64,000 bases of DNA from Agromyces italicus DSM 16388 (GCF_000421545.1 NZ_ATXF01000007.1:186001-250000), one strand, 5' to 3'. Numbered from the stretch's first letter, positions 52,263 to 62,868 are shown. The notes: generated from the sequence alone by a model not told the origin. Numbers and translations: made by a program.

Positions 52263-52921
52263 CGGACGGTGCCCGAATCCGCGTCGCGCTCGCCGACGAC
52301 CAGGAGCTCATGCGTCAGGCGCTCGGGATCATGCTCGAGGACCCGCCCGACCTCGAGCTCGTCGCGCAGGCCGCCGATGGGGCAGAACTCCTCGAACGCC
52401 TGCGCGCGCACCGCGCCGACGTGGTCGTGATGGACGTGCGGATGCCGCGGATGGACGGCATCGAGGCGACGCGTCGAGTGCGGGCGGAGCATCCCGGCAC
52501 CCGCGTGCTCGTGCTCACCACCTTCGACCTCGACGAGGTCGTGTTCGCCGCCATCCGGGCAGGTGCCAGCGGGTTCCTGACGAAGGACGCCTCGGCCGAG
52601 GAACTGGCGGCGGCGATCCGCGCCGTCCACGCGGGCGACGCGACCCTCGCGCCGCGGGCGACGGCGAGTCTCATCGACTTCGTGGCGAGGGCGCCGACCG
52701 CCGCCGACGCCGAGACGCTGCTCGCCGCGCTCACCGCCCGCGAGCGCGACGTGCTGGCCGAACTGGTCGTCGGCGCCTCGAACGACGAGATCGCCGAACG
52801 CCTCTATCTCACCGGAAACACCGTGAAGACGCACGTCAAGGCGATCCTCGCGAAGCTCGGGCTGCCCGACCGCGTGCACGTGGTCATCTGGGCATACGAG
52901 CACGGGCTGGTGGTGCGCTGA
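52259..52921 (+). CDS. LuxR/NarL-type response regulator
   Basis: 220 residues. The receiver domain (about residues 8-122) has acidic DD near 13-14, the phospho-Asp in VVMDVRMPRMDG near 57 and the conserved Thr/Lys (VLTTFD, LTKDAS). The LuxR helix-turn-helix (about 150-212) has LTARERDVLAELVVGASNDEIAERL and the recognition helix TGNTVKTHVKAILAKLGL. It overlaps the kinase gene by 4 bases. The probable site is the palindrome at 50951. Confidence 0.93.
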   Translation: MTDGARIRVALADDQELMRQALGIMLEDPPDLELVAQAADGAELLERLRAHRADVVVMDVRMPRMDGIEATRRVRAEHPGTRVLVLTTFDLDEVVFAAIRAGASGFLTKDASAEELAAAIRAVHAGDATLAPRATASLIDFVARAPTAADAETLLAALTARERDVLAELVVGASNDEIAERLYLTGNTVKTHVKAILAKLGLPDRVHVVIWAYEHGLVVR

Positions 52922-52955
52922 GCGGGTGGGAGCAATCGAGTTCGAGTGTCAGTGG

Positions 52956-52971
52956 TCGAATATACCTTCGA
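52956..52971 (+). promoter_or_regulatory. SOS-box-like palindrome
   Basis: TCGAATATACCTTCGA fits the actinobacterial LexA pattern TCGAAC-N4-GTTCGA except for two inner bases. It lies 16 bases before the AUG of the truncated gene at 52988. Confidence 0.45.
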
Positions 52972-52987
52972 ATGAAGGAGGTTTTCG

Positions 52988-53086
52988 ATGATGAGCATCC
53001 GCACAATGGAGCCCGACCGTGGTGGTGCCCCCGGGGAATTCCGACATCCCGACCCGCTGATTAAAAGTCAGCTGCTCTGCCTCTGA
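52988..53086 (+). pseudogene. Truncated 5' end of a gene, cut near a tRNA gene
   Basis: A perfect GAAGGAGG site lies 6 bases before an ATG. The 32-codon frame (starts MMSIRTMEPDR) runs into the antisense of the tRNA-Lys gene and stops. Good expression signals with no real protein suggest the front of a deleted gene, with the break near 53020. The SOS-like box upstream hints at a DNA-damage gene. Too short to identify. Confidence 0.4.
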
Positions 53087-53097
53087 GCTACGGGGGC
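53023..53097 (-). tRNA. tRNA-Lys (anticodon TTT), unusual T arm
   Basis: The minus strand has a 7-bp acceptor stem GCCCCCG/CGGGGGC, a 4-bp D stem GCTC/GAGC with a short 7-base loop, the anticodon stem GCTGA/TCAGC with loop CTTTTAA, and an encoded CCA (53023-53025). The anticodon TTT reads Lys AAA/AAG. The T arm is odd: stem GGGAT/TTCCC has a T-T pair at position 53-61, and the loop GTCGGAA replaces the usual TTCRA. It may be degenerate or diverged. Confidence 0.75.
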
Positions 53098-53574
53098 GTG
53101 AACGTGACGCAGAAGCGCTGTTATCGCTGCAAGCAGTCTAGGCCACTCGAAGAGTTCAACCGGCTTCGCTCATCCCGAGACGGCCTTACGACGCTCTGCA
53201 AGGAGTGCAATCGTCAGAAGGCGCGCGAGTACTACGCCAAGAACCGTGAGGCTCATGTGCGGGTGATCATGGCGAGAAAGGCACAGCAGAGGCGTCTCGC
53301 ACTCGACGCAGTCGGCGACTACCTCAGCGCCCACCCATGCCTCGACTGCGGCGAGCCCGATCTTCGTGTGCTCGATTTCGACCATCGGGTGGGCTGCGAG
53401 AAGTCCGCCGAGGTGATGCGTCTGGCGCAGAACGGCTATTCGGTGCGCAAGGTCATGAGCGAGATCGCGAAATGCGACGTGCGCTGCCGCAACTGCCACG
53501 CGAAGATCACCTACGAGCGCTCAGGCGAGAACTGGCGGACGGCATTCATGCGGCGGGCCGCCGAGGGGGAGTGA
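53098..53574 (+). CDS. HNH-like zinc-binding endonuclease, phage type
   Basis: 158 residues. The N-terminal part has two CxxC pairs (CYRC and CKEC, about residues 8-37). The C-terminal part has CLDCG near 81, VLDFDHR near 92 with the metal-binding HNH His, and CRNCHAKITYE near 131. The pattern CxxC ... DHR ... CxxC matches small HNH nucleases common in phages and genomic islands. The start is GTG at 53098 or 53104. Both leave no space before the 5' end of the antisense tRNA gene, so its promoter must lie inside the tRNA gene or further left. Confidence 0.75.
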   Translation: MNVTQKRCYRCKQSRPLEEFNRLRSSRDGLTTLCKECNRQKAREYYAKNREAHVRVIMARKAQQRRLALDAVGDYLSAHPCLDCGEPDLRVLDFDHRVGCEKSAEVMRLAQNGYSVRKVMSEIAKCDVRCRNCHAKITYERSGENWRTAFMRRAAEGE

Positions 53575-53593
53575 GACGGGCAGGCACGACGAT

Positions 53594-53629
53594 GCGGCCG
53601 GCCGCCGGCTCTCACCGGCGTCCGGCCGC
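53594..53629 (+). terminator. Hairpin after the HNH gene
   Basis: GCGGCCGG and CCGGCCGC pair, with inner GCCGG/CCGGC. It starts 20 bases after the stop. Beyond it, 53630-53844 holds a direct repeat (GCGCCCCCAATGCGG / GCGCCCCCAGTGCGG near 53779) and nothing else I can name. Confidence 0.5.
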
Positions 53630-53844
53630 TCGCCACCCCGGGTCGGGCCGATGCGGAGCCTCGACGGCTGCGCACAGGGCCTTCGAGCGGCACAACGGTC
53701 AGCTCGCCGCCCTCCTCCGAGGTCGCCAAGATGCTTGGGCGCTTGTCCCGCAGGCTATCCCGATGCCGCGGCCCATGCGCCCCCAATGCGGGCGCCCCCA
53801 GTGCGGGGACCACTCGTTTCGGGGGCACGTGCAGGGCGTCCGGG

Positions 53845-53850
53845 TATCCT
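53845..53850 (+). promoter_or_regulatory. -10 box of a leaderless promoter
   Basis: TATCCT, 7 bases before the ATG at 53858. Confidence 0.45.
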
Positions 53851-53857
53851 GTTCCGA

Positions 53858-54496
53858 ATGGCCGCCGACTTCCATCGCCCCACCCGGTTTCCCCCCGCGC
53901 TGTTCGACGGCTTCATCGGCGGTGATGACCCGGCCCGCCTGAACCGGGCGGCGCACGACACGGCGGCGGCGCTCCTCGCCCGGGTGCGCGCGAACCCCGA
54001 CCCGGAGATCGTCGGGCGGCTGATCGCGTACACCGATCTGCACGGCATCGACGCGATCGCCGAACTCTGGTCGGGGTCCTCCGCGAAGAGCCTCCCGGGG
54101 GCGCTCTGGCGCATCTACCTCCTGCGCACACTCATCGGCCAGGATGCCGAAGCGCTGAGCCTCGCGTACCGGCGCGGATCCGAGGGCTCGCACACGATCG
54201 ACCAGGTCGTGGCGGGTGCGGCGTCGCCCACCGGGCCCGACGAGGTGCGCGAGCTCGCCGACCGGGTGCTTCACGGTGTCTTCACCGGTGATTTCGCCGT
54301 CGCGCTCGAGCGCGCGGCGGCATTCGCGCGGGTGAGCGCGGCGGGGTTCACGAGTCTCGCCGACGACGCGGATGCCACGGACGCCGCCCACCCCGAGCGC
54401 TCGGGCGCACTCACTCGGCGCGCACTGCGACTCGCGGAGCTCGCCGACGAACTCGGCGCCTGCGCCCGGCTGTGGCGGCGTGACAGCCTCGACTGA
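53858..54496 (+). CDS. Conserved actinobacterial protein often labelled 'RNA polymerase subunit beta'
   Basis: 212 residues, all-helical and Ala-rich, starting MAADFHRPTRFPPALFDGFIGGDDPARLNRAAHD. It has no RpoB-like motif. Proteins with this opening in Microbacteriaceae and relatives carry the database name 'DNA-directed RNA polymerase subunit beta', which I regard as a mislabel; this is from memory. A tetratricopeptide-like helix pattern is possible. The ATG is chosen because of the -10 box at 53845 and because the upstream extension is low-complexity Pro-Arg. Function unknown. Confidence 0.7.
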   Translation: MAADFHRPTRFPPALFDGFIGGDDPARLNRAAHDTAAALLARVRANPDPEIVGRLIAYTDLHGIDAIAELWSGSSAKSLPGALWRIYLLRTLIGQDAEALSLAYRRGSEGSHTIDQVVAGAASPTGPDEVRELADRVLHGVFTGDFAVALERAAAFARVSAAGFTSLADDADATDAAHPERSGALTRRALRLAELADELGACARLWRRDSLD

Positions 54497-54595
54497 GCGG
54501 GGCGCGGCGCCGGTGCTCAGCGCCGCGAGCGGCGGCGTCGCCGGCGTCGCCGGCGCCGGGAATGAACGGGCCCGCGACGTCGTTTAGACTGACTG

Positions 54596-54676
54596 AGGCC
54601 GGCCGCAGTAACCCCGGGCTCCAAAATTCGCCGCTCCGAGCGGCCTCGCGCCGAGAGGCGTTCCTGCGGCCGGCCT
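54596..54676 (+). ncRNA. Candidate small structured RNA
   Basis: AGGCCGGCCGCA and its exact complement enclose 57 bases that hold two short hairpins (CCGCT-CCG-AGCGG and CCTC-N7-GAGG). A TAGACT box at 54585-54590 would start transcription right at the outer stem. Strand is set by that box; the reverse strand folds equally well. It could instead be a terminator for the leftward gene at 54705. No RNA family was recognised. Confidence 0.35.
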
Positions 54677-54704
54677 CGTCGTCTCCTCGGCCGGGTGGCG
54701 CCCG

Positions 54705-55721
54705 TCAATCTGCAGCAGCGGCCCACTCGGTGGTGCGGCCCTCGAGGTCGGTCCGACCGACGCGGCCGGTGGGAGACCAGGTCTCGACGAACCGTTCGGG
54801 GCGCACCCGGGAGTCGGCCGCCCAGAGCTCGTCGAGCCGGGTCTCGGCCGCCTCGTCGCCGGCGTCGGCCGCGACGGTGAGCTGGGCGACGGCATCGGTG
54901 AGCTCGACCTGCTCGGCCGAGAGTTCGGCGCCCGGCAGGGCCATCGCGCCCCAACCGTCCCACAGCAGCACCTCGCAGCGCTGTCGATGCGCCAGGTCGG
55001 CGATCACATAGCGATGCACGAACGAGGGGCCCGAAAGCGGGGTGTCCGGTCCGACGCCGTGGTCGTCGAGTTCGGTGCGGCCCGCGCGGTACGCCAGCCA
55101 GGCCTCGGCGGCGGTGCGGAACACGGCCTCGTCGCCGCGCGGGAGGTCGTCGACGGCGAACGCGTACGCGGCACGGTCGAGTTCGGGGTCGAAGCGCAGC
55201 CAGCGATGGACCGTGGCGTCCCACCGCTCGGCCACGACGTGGTCGTTGCGATAGCCGGGCGTGAAGTAGCCGGCGAAGCCGAGCCGGGTGCGCGCGGGAA
55301 CACCGTGCTCGCGGAGGATCGCCACGGCGAGCACCGAATGATCACGGCAGCAGCCGCCGAGGCGATGCTCGGGTGCCCGCTGGGCGTCGAGCGGCCCGGG
55401 CTGCCGCTTCGCGAGCGCGTCGAGCTGCGAGGCGACCCACCGCCGATCGATGTCGTGGAGCTGTTCGCTGCTCACCCCTCCGGGTGTCGCCCGGTAGTGG
55501 TCCACGAGCCGCTCGACGGTGCGGTGCAGGGCCTCGAACCCGGTGCCGACGTCGCGCAGGAGTTCGGCGTGGCCGCCGGGATCGGTGACGGCGGAGTGAC
55601 TGCGGTAGCGGTCAGCACGGGTGGCCGCGACGGAGGCTTCGGCGGATGCGGATGCGGATGCGGATGCGGATGCGGATGCGGATGCGGATGCGGATGCGGA
55701 TGCGGCGAGTCGATCGGTCAT
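54705..55721 (-). CDS. Transglutaminase-like (papain-fold) protein with an Ala-Ser repeat start
   Basis: 338 residues. Residues 7-28 are alternating Ala-Ser coded by ten GGATGC hexamers. The transglutaminase core (about 90-200) shows the Cys in LGGCCRDHSVLAVAILREHGVPAR, His in GYRNDHVVAERW and Asp in WLRFDPELD, the expected triad order. There is no signal peptide. The role is unknown; such proteins can be peptidases or amidases. The ATG overlaps the MerR stop (ATGA), so it is co-transcribed with that regulator. Confidence 0.82.
   Translation of the reverse strand: MTDRLAASASASASASASASASASASAEASVAATRADRYRSHSAVTDPGGHAELLRDVGTGFEALHRTVERLVDHYRATPGGVSSEQLHDIDRRWVASQLDALAKRQPGPLDAQRAPEHRLGGCCRDHSVLAVAILREHGVPARTRLGFAGYFTPGYRNDHVVAERWDATVHRWLRFDPELDRAAYAFAVDDLPRGDEAVFRTAAEAWLAYRAGRTELDDHGVGPDTPLSGPSFVHRYVIADLAHRQRCEVLLWDGWGAMALPGAELSAEQVELTDAVAQLTVAADAGDEAAETRLDELWAADSRVRPERFVETWSPTGRVGRTDLEGRTTEWAAAAD
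55644..55703 (-). repeat. Ten tandem copies of GGATGC
   Basis: A perfect hexamer array at the 5' end of the transglutaminase-like gene. The unit is the core of the decamer that recurs in the whole window. Copy-number change would alter the N-terminus by two residues per unit without a frameshift. Confidence 0.95.
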
Positions 55722-56602
55722 GACTCGAGCCTCCGGTCTGCCCCGGGGGCAGAGTCAAGTGCGGCTCCGGACACCACCGCGATGGGGGTCGCGATCGTGG
55801 CAACGACGTCGCCCGGCGCGGTCGACCAGGGCTGCTCGTAGAGCTCGCGAGGGGCGCCGAGTGCGCCGCCGTGCCGCTCGGCGGCGCGGGCGATCACATC
55901 GTAGAACCGCAGCAGCGCGGGGTACACGAGCTCTTCGGCGGTGACATCGATCGCGACGAAGGCGCCCGCAGGCACCGCGCGCAGCACGATCTCGCCCGCG
56001 GGATCGCACGACCCCGCGTACGGCACCGCGGTCTCGATGCGGCCAGGAAGCGCCATGCCCACGGGCTCGTGGAAGATCAGCTGATGCGCCGCGAGCGGGC
56101 CGGCGTCGGGCCGGGCGAGGTGGTGGCGGAGCGCGATGACATCGGCGATCGTCGTCGGCACGAGCTCGGACTGTTCGACGACGCGCGTGATCGACGCCGT
56201 CTTCTGCGCCGCGCGATGCACCACGCGCACCCGTGCGTCGAGGGCGGATGACGCGGCGGAACCATGCAGCTCGGGCTGCACCGAGACCTCGGTGACGACG
56301 TCGACGACCTGACTGCGTCGGGCGAACGCGCTCCGCTCCGCCGACCACCAGACGGCGAGCTCGGCGCGCAGCCGTTCGGGCGGGGCATCGATGAGTTCGC
56401 GCACCCGGCGAAGCGGCAGCCCGACCCGGCGCAGCGCTTGGATCGATCGGGCGCGGGCGAGCTCGGCCTCGCCGTAGCGACGGTACCCGGTGCGCGCGTC
56501 GACCTCGGCGGGCACGAGCAGGCCGCTCGCCGCGTAGAGCCGCAGCGCCTTGAGCGACAGGCCGGAGGCGCGGCTCATCTCTCCGGTGCCGAGCGTCTGC
56601 AT
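55718..56602 (-). CDS. MerR-family regulator with GyrI-like effector domain
   Basis: 294 residues. The winged helix (about residues 5-72) has TGEMSRASGLSLKALRLYAASGLLVPAEVDARTGYRRY. A linker helix precedes a C-terminal domain (about 130-290) resembling the GyrI/BmrR ligand domain (FVAIDVTAEELVYPALLRFYDVI and LYEQPWS). It probably binds a small drug-like or metabolic ligand. The ATG at 56602 has TACCGT 6 bases upstream; a longer in-frame start is rejected because it overlaps the divergent gene. It forms a unit with the transglutaminase-like gene. Confidence 0.85.
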   Translation of the reverse strand: MQTLGTGEMSRASGLSLKALRLYAASGLLVPAEVDARTGYRRYGEAELARARSIQALRRVGLPLRRVRELIDAPPERLRAELAVWWSAERSAFARRSQVVDVVTEVSVQPELHGSAASSALDARVRVVHRAAQKTASITRVVEQSELVPTTIADVIALRHHLARPDAGPLAAHQLIFHEPVGMALPGRIETAVPYAGSCDPAGEIVLRAVPAGAFVAIDVTAEELVYPALLRFYDVIARAAERHGGALGAPRELYEQPWSTAPGDVVATIATPIAVVSGAALDSAPGADRRLES

Positions 56603-56608
56603 GCCCGT

Positions 56609-56614
56609 ACGGTA
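56609..56614 (-). promoter_or_regulatory. -10 box of leaderless merR-type gene
   Basis: TACCGT on the minus strand, 6 bases before the ATG. Confidence 0.4.
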
Positions 56615-56639
56615 GCGCATCGGCGCGGGGCATCCTGCA

Positions 56640-56645
56640 TAGCAT
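56640..56645 (+). promoter_or_regulatory. -10 box of leaderless aminodeoxychorismate lyase gene
   Basis: TAGCAT, 6 bases before the ATG. It is divergent from the merR box across 25 bases. Confidence 0.45.
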
Positions 56646-56651
56646 TGGTGC

Positions 56652-57539
56652 ATGACCCCGACCGTGACACTCCTCATCGCCCCGCTGCCCGCCGACGCGT
56701 CCGCAGACGGTGTCGATGCGACCTTCCACGAGGTGGATGCCTCGGAGCCGGCGCTGCGCGTCGGCGAACTGTCGACGCAGCGCGGCGACGGCATCTTCGA
56801 GACCCTCGCGGTCGTCGACGGTCACGCCCAGGAGGCGCAGGCCCATCTCGTGCGCCTGCGCAACTCGGCGGCGATCTGCGAACTGCCCGAGCCGAATCTC
56901 GAGCAGTGGCACGCGGCCATCCGGCGGGCCACGGCCGCGCTGCCCGCGACGGGCACCTTCGCGCTGAAGCTCGTGCTGAGTCGCGGCGTCGAGCACGGGC
57001 CTGCGCCGACGGCGTGGCTGCATGCCTCGCCCGCGGCCGACTTCACGGTGCCGCGCGAGCAGGGCATCCGGGTCGTGACGCTCGATCGCGGTCTCGCGCA
57101 CGATGCGGCGGCGAAGGCCCCGTGGCTCCTCCTCGGGGCGAAGACGCTGAGTTACGCGCCGAACATGGCGGCGCTCCGCGAGGCGAAGCGTCGTGGAGCC
57201 GACGACACGATCTTCGTCTCCTCCGACGGTTTCGTCATGGAGGGGCCGACCTCGAGCGTCATCCTCCGCCGCGACGGCGTCTACTCGACCCCCGCGCCGA
57301 GCGGGGCGATCCTCCACGGGACGACCCAGCAGAGCCTGTTCGAGCACCTCGAACAGGCGGGGGAGCGCACCGAGTACCGTGACATCCCGGTGGCCGAGCT
57401 CGCGCTCGCCGACGCGATCTGGCTCGTCTCGAGCGTGCGGCTCGCTGCGGGCGTGACAACGCTCGACGGGGCATCCGTCGCCTTCGACGAGGCGACCACC
57501 CGGCGCTTCAACGACTATCTCCTGAGCCCGCGCGACTGA
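56652..57539 (+). CDS. Aminodeoxychorismate lyase-like, class IV PLP enzyme
   Basis: 295 residues of the branched-chain-aminotransferase/ADC lyase fold. Blocks: QRGDGIFETLAV near 40, the PLP Lys in LLGAKTLSYAPNM near 165, DDTIFVSSDGFVMEGPTSSVIL near 188 and LHGTTQQSLFEHL near 222. In Actinobacteria this type is usually named aminodeoxychorismate lyase (PabC), making p-aminobenzoate for folate. A D-amino acid or branched-chain aminotransferase is the alternative. Confidence 0.85.
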   Translation: MTPTVTLLIAPLPADASADGVDATFHEVDASEPALRVGELSTQRGDGIFETLAVVDGHAQEAQAHLVRLRNSAAICELPEPNLEQWHAAIRRATAALPATGTFALKLVLSRGVEHGPAPTAWLHASPAADFTVPREQGIRVVTLDRGLAHDAAAKAPWLLLGAKTLSYAPNMAALREAKRRGADDTIFVSSDGFVMEGPTSSVILRRDGVYSTPAPSGAILHGTTQQSLFEHLEQAGERTEYRDIPVAELALADAIWLVSSVRLAAGVTTLDGASVAFDEATTRRFNDYLLSPRD

Positions 57540-57559
57540 GCGCCGCGCCCGAACCGGCG

Positions 57560-57572
57560 CCCCCGAAGGGGG
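57560..57572 (+). terminator. Short C5/G5 hairpin after the class IV gene
   Basis: CCCCC-GAA-GGGGG, 21 bases after the stop. Small but the only hairpin present. Confidence 0.35.
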
Positions 57573-57613
57573 AGTTGCGCTCGGCGTGCCGCGCACTCGC
57601 GCCGACTTTGTAA

Positions 57614-57626
57614 ATGTTGCTAACAT
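57614..57626. promoter_or_regulatory. ATGTT-GCT-AACAT palindrome before the LuxR gene
   Basis: A perfect 5-bp dyad in an AT-rich stretch 36 bases before the ATG. Its right arm TAACAT could double as a -10. It may be an autoregulatory site. Confidence 0.45.
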
Positions 57627-57661
57627 AACCCCACGCGACCGAAGTAGTGAGCGGAGGGGCA

Positions 57662-60163
57662 ATGGCTTCCACACCGGAACGGCCCCGCCAGGCCCCGCGT
57701 CATCGCTCATCGACCGAGGTCTTCGAAGACACGCGAGCGGTGGTCGAGCTGCTCGCGAGGCACCGCCTCGTCGTCGCTCCGCACGTCGCCGCGCGGCTGG
57801 GTCTCGCCCTCAGCGGCGACGCCGACGCGATCATCGAGGTGACCGGGCGGCTCCGCGCCGCGCAGCGACTCGGCCACGCCGTGCTGCCCGACCCGCTGCC
57901 GCTCGTGCCCGCGATCGAGGCCGCGGTCGGCGCCGAGGTGCAGCGGCTCGCCGAGTGGGAGCGCACGCTCCTCGTCACCGCCGCGGTCTGCGTCGACGAC
58001 CGGGTCGACGTGCTGCTCGCGGCATCCGGCCGGCCGATGTCGGCACTCGTCGCGGGCGAGGTGAGCCGCCATCTGCTGCTCGTCGCCGGCCACTTCGCCT
58101 TCGCCGACCCGCGCACGCGGGTCTGGGTGCACGCCGTCGCCAGCCTCGCCGACCGCACCGGGGCGCACGCGACGCTCGCGCGGGCCTACACCGAGCTCGG
58201 CGACGACGGGCGGGCCACCTGGCACCGTTCCCTCTCGACGCTCGAGGGGTCCGAGGCGCTGGTCGCCCCGCTGCTCGAGCTCGCCGAGGCCGCCGATGCG
58301 GCCGGGGAGCCCGAGTGGGCGCACGCCGTCGCCCGCGAGGCCGCGAGCCACGCCTCGGGCCGCGCCGAGATCGACGCGTGGCGTGTCGCCGGCCGCTCCG
58401 CGCTGCACGGTGGGCACGTCGACGACGCCAGGTGCTGGCTCGGCGCGGTGCTCGAACACGGCGACGAGGACGAGCGCGCCTCGGTGCTCGCCGACTACCT
58501 CATCGTGCGCGCCGCGCTCGAGGGCGACGTGCCGCTCGGCGAACTCGACGATCGGCTCGCCGCGACGGGCGACGACGCGGTCGACGCGTCGGATGCCTGG
58601 GGCTCGCTCGCGCGGCGAAGGTCCGATCTCGCCCGTGCTTCGGCGACGGCGGCCGGGCTGCTCGCCGAGCGCGGCGCTCCCGCGGCCGCGTCGCGGCGGC
58701 TCGCCGACGCAGCTCGGATGACCGCGCGGCACGGGCTCGACGACGCGCCGCTCCTGGCGGCCGCCGCCTGGTGCGCGATGTTCGGCGTCGGGAGTGCGCT
58801 CGACGGTGTCGCGTCCTCCGAGGGCGCCGAGGGAGGGGTGGTGAACGGTGCGCCGAACGGCTCAGCGACGCCCGGGGCCTGCGCGATCGCGCTTGCGATC
58901 GAACAGGGGCTCGCCGGGCACCCCGAGCGTGCCGCACGCTGGCTCGACGCGCTTCGCGACACCTCGAGCGATCCGCGCCTGGCCGGCGACGAGCGGGCAC
59001 CACTCATGCGGGCCGCCCGTGCCGTCGCCGCCGCGTTGCTCGTGCTGTGGTCGGGCGAAGTGGGTCGGGCGGGGCGGCTGCTCGCCCGCGCAGCGACCGA
59101 TCTCCCCATCGCCCTGCCGTTCGGAGGTCTCGGCGCGACGCTCGCGCGACGCATCGACATCATCACCACCGGTGAGATCGGCGCATTCGCCCTCGCCGTC
59201 GAAGCCGCGCAGCCGCCGTCGAGGGTCTCGATCCGGGCGGAGGAGCTCGTCGACCGCGCCGTCGCCGCCCAGCTGCGAGGCGCCAACACGGAGGCGGCGA
59301 CGCTCGTCGCACTCGCGGCCGAACGCGAGCAGACGGTCGGGTGCGGACTGCACGTGCCGGGGCTCGACTCGGTCGCGGGCTGGGAGGGAGGCCCATCGGC
59401 TCCGTCGCCGGGCGGCGCCCCGGTGCCGGAGGCCGGAGTTCGGCGACCACTCGATGCCCGGCTCGCCGGCGAGCTCCATCGGCGCATGCGCAGCACCGAC
59501 CGGCACCGCTTCGAGGTCGACTACCGCGCGGCGCTCGAGACCAGCCGGGCGATCGGCTCGCACTACGAGCGCGCTCGTACCGAACTCATGCTCGCGAGGG
59601 CCTGCGGCGAGGCGGGCGCCTTCGATCGTGCGCAGCGGCACCTGCTGACCGCAGAACACCTCTTCGACGAGTCCGGTGCGCGGGCGTGGCTCGCGGTCAT
59701 CGACGGCGAGCGGCGCGTGCTCTCTGCCGCGGTGGCCTCGTCGGCCGCGCCGGCGGGGGAACGCGCGATGATCGGGGCGGGCGGAGACCCGGCATCGGGG
59801 CGTGCGGCGGCGCGCGTGACGGCGCCCTCGGCCGACGGCACGGCGCGGGCGGCGGTGGCCCCGGTCGCCTCCGCTGCTGCGGCCTCCGATCCGACACTCG
59901 CCGAACCGGCCGACGTCGACGATCCACTCGTCATGTGCCGCGCTGTCTGGGCCGACGTGCTCACCGAACGCGAACTCGAGGTCGCCATGCTGGTCGTCGG
60001 CGGGGCGTCCAACCGCGATGCTGCTGCGCGGCTCTACGTCTCGGTGCGTACCGTCGAGGTGCACCTCGGCCGGGTGTTCACGAAGCTCGACGTGCATTCG
60101 CGGGTCGAGCTCGCGGTGCTCGCCTACCGCATGCGCGGGCTGTCCCCCTCGCGCACGACGTAG
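57662..60163 (+). CDS. Large LuxR-family transcriptional regulator
   Basis: 833 residues. Most of the protein is Ala-rich helical repeat (TPR-like, about residues 60-680). A variable Gly-Ala-Pro linker (about 690-760) precedes a C-terminal LuxR helix-turn-helix (about 765-825; VLTERELEVAMLVVGGASNRDAAARLYVSVRTVEVHLGRVFTKL). Unlike MalT/LAL regulators, no Walker A motif is visible at the N-terminus. The ATG at 57662 is chosen because GGAGG is 4 bases upstream; a GTG at 57647 is the alternative. It directly precedes two chitinase genes and may control them. Confidence 0.82.
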   Translation: MASTPERPRQAPRHRSSTEVFEDTRAVVELLARHRLVVAPHVAARLGLALSGDADAIIEVTGRLRAAQRLGHAVLPDPLPLVPAIEAAVGAEVQRLAEWERTLLVTAAVCVDDRVDVLLAASGRPMSALVAGEVSRHLLLVAGHFAFADPRTRVWVHAVASLADRTGAHATLARAYTELGDDGRATWHRSLSTLEGSEALVAPLLELAEAADAAGEPEWAHAVAREAASHASGRAEIDAWRVAGRSALHGGHVDDARCWLGAVLEHGDEDERASVLADYLIVRAALEGDVPLGELDDRLAATGDDAVDASDAWGSLARRRSDLARASATAAGLLAERGAPAAASRRLADAARMTARHGLDDAPLLAAAAWCAMFGVGSALDGVASSEGAEGGVVNGAPNGSATPGACAIALAIEQGLAGHPERAARWLDALRDTSSDPRLAGDERAPLMRAARAVAAALLVLWSGEVGRAGRLLARAATDLPIALPFGGLGATLARRIDIITTGEIGAFALAVEAAQPPSRVSIRAEELVDRAVAAQLRGANTEAATLVALAAEREQTVGCGLHVPGLDSVAGWEGGPSAPSPGGAPVPEAGVRRPLDARLAGELHRRMRSTDRHRFEVDYRAALETSRAIGSHYERARTELMLARACGEAGAFDRAQRHLLTAEHLFDESGARAWLAVIDGERRVLSAAVASSAAPAGERAMIGAGGDPASGRAAARVTAPSADGTARAAVAPVASAAAASDPTLAEPADVDDPLVMCRAVWADVLTERELEVAMLVVGGASNRDAAARLYVSVRTVEVHLGRVFTKLDVHSRVELAVLAYRMRGLSPSRTT

Positions 60164-60174
60164 CCCACGCAGCG

Positions 60175-60240
60175 CCGAATCCGCGTCCCGTCGGCGAGCA
60201 GCGTACGTAGTACCGCGTATGCGGGGATGTGCGGATTCGG
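60175..60240. terminator. Inverted repeat between luxR and chitinase
   Basis: CCGAATCCGC and GCGGATTCGG (10 bp) enclose a 46-base segment with the inner dyad GTAC-GTA-GTAC. It follows the LuxR stop by 11 bases and could be a terminator or a regulator site for the chitinase gene. Confidence 0.4.
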
Positions 60241-60310
60241 TCGCCCCGGCTCCTCGGTAGCGTCGGGCTGCCCGTGGACTGCGGGCGGATCACAGGCAGA
60301 CAGGAACGAG

Positions 60311-62863
<2,553 letters not shown>

Positions 62864-62868
62864 GTCGG

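Noticed and set aside
53023-53574. Integrated prophage or island at the tRNA gene
   Set aside because: No integrase, no second copy of the tRNA end and only one small phage-type gene. A scar is possible but not an intact element.
53858-54496. RNA polymerase beta subunit
   Set aside because: 212 residues without any RpoB motif. The database label seems to be a propagated error.
54596-54676. RNase P or SRP RNA
   Set aside because: The length is far too short and the conserved GAGGAAAGTCC-type or GGTGCTG-type cores are absent. CCCCGGGCTCC alone is not enough.
55644-55703. Phase-variable on/off switch from the GGATGC array
   Set aside because: The unit is 6 bases, so length change never shifts the frame. 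Only N-terminal length can vary.
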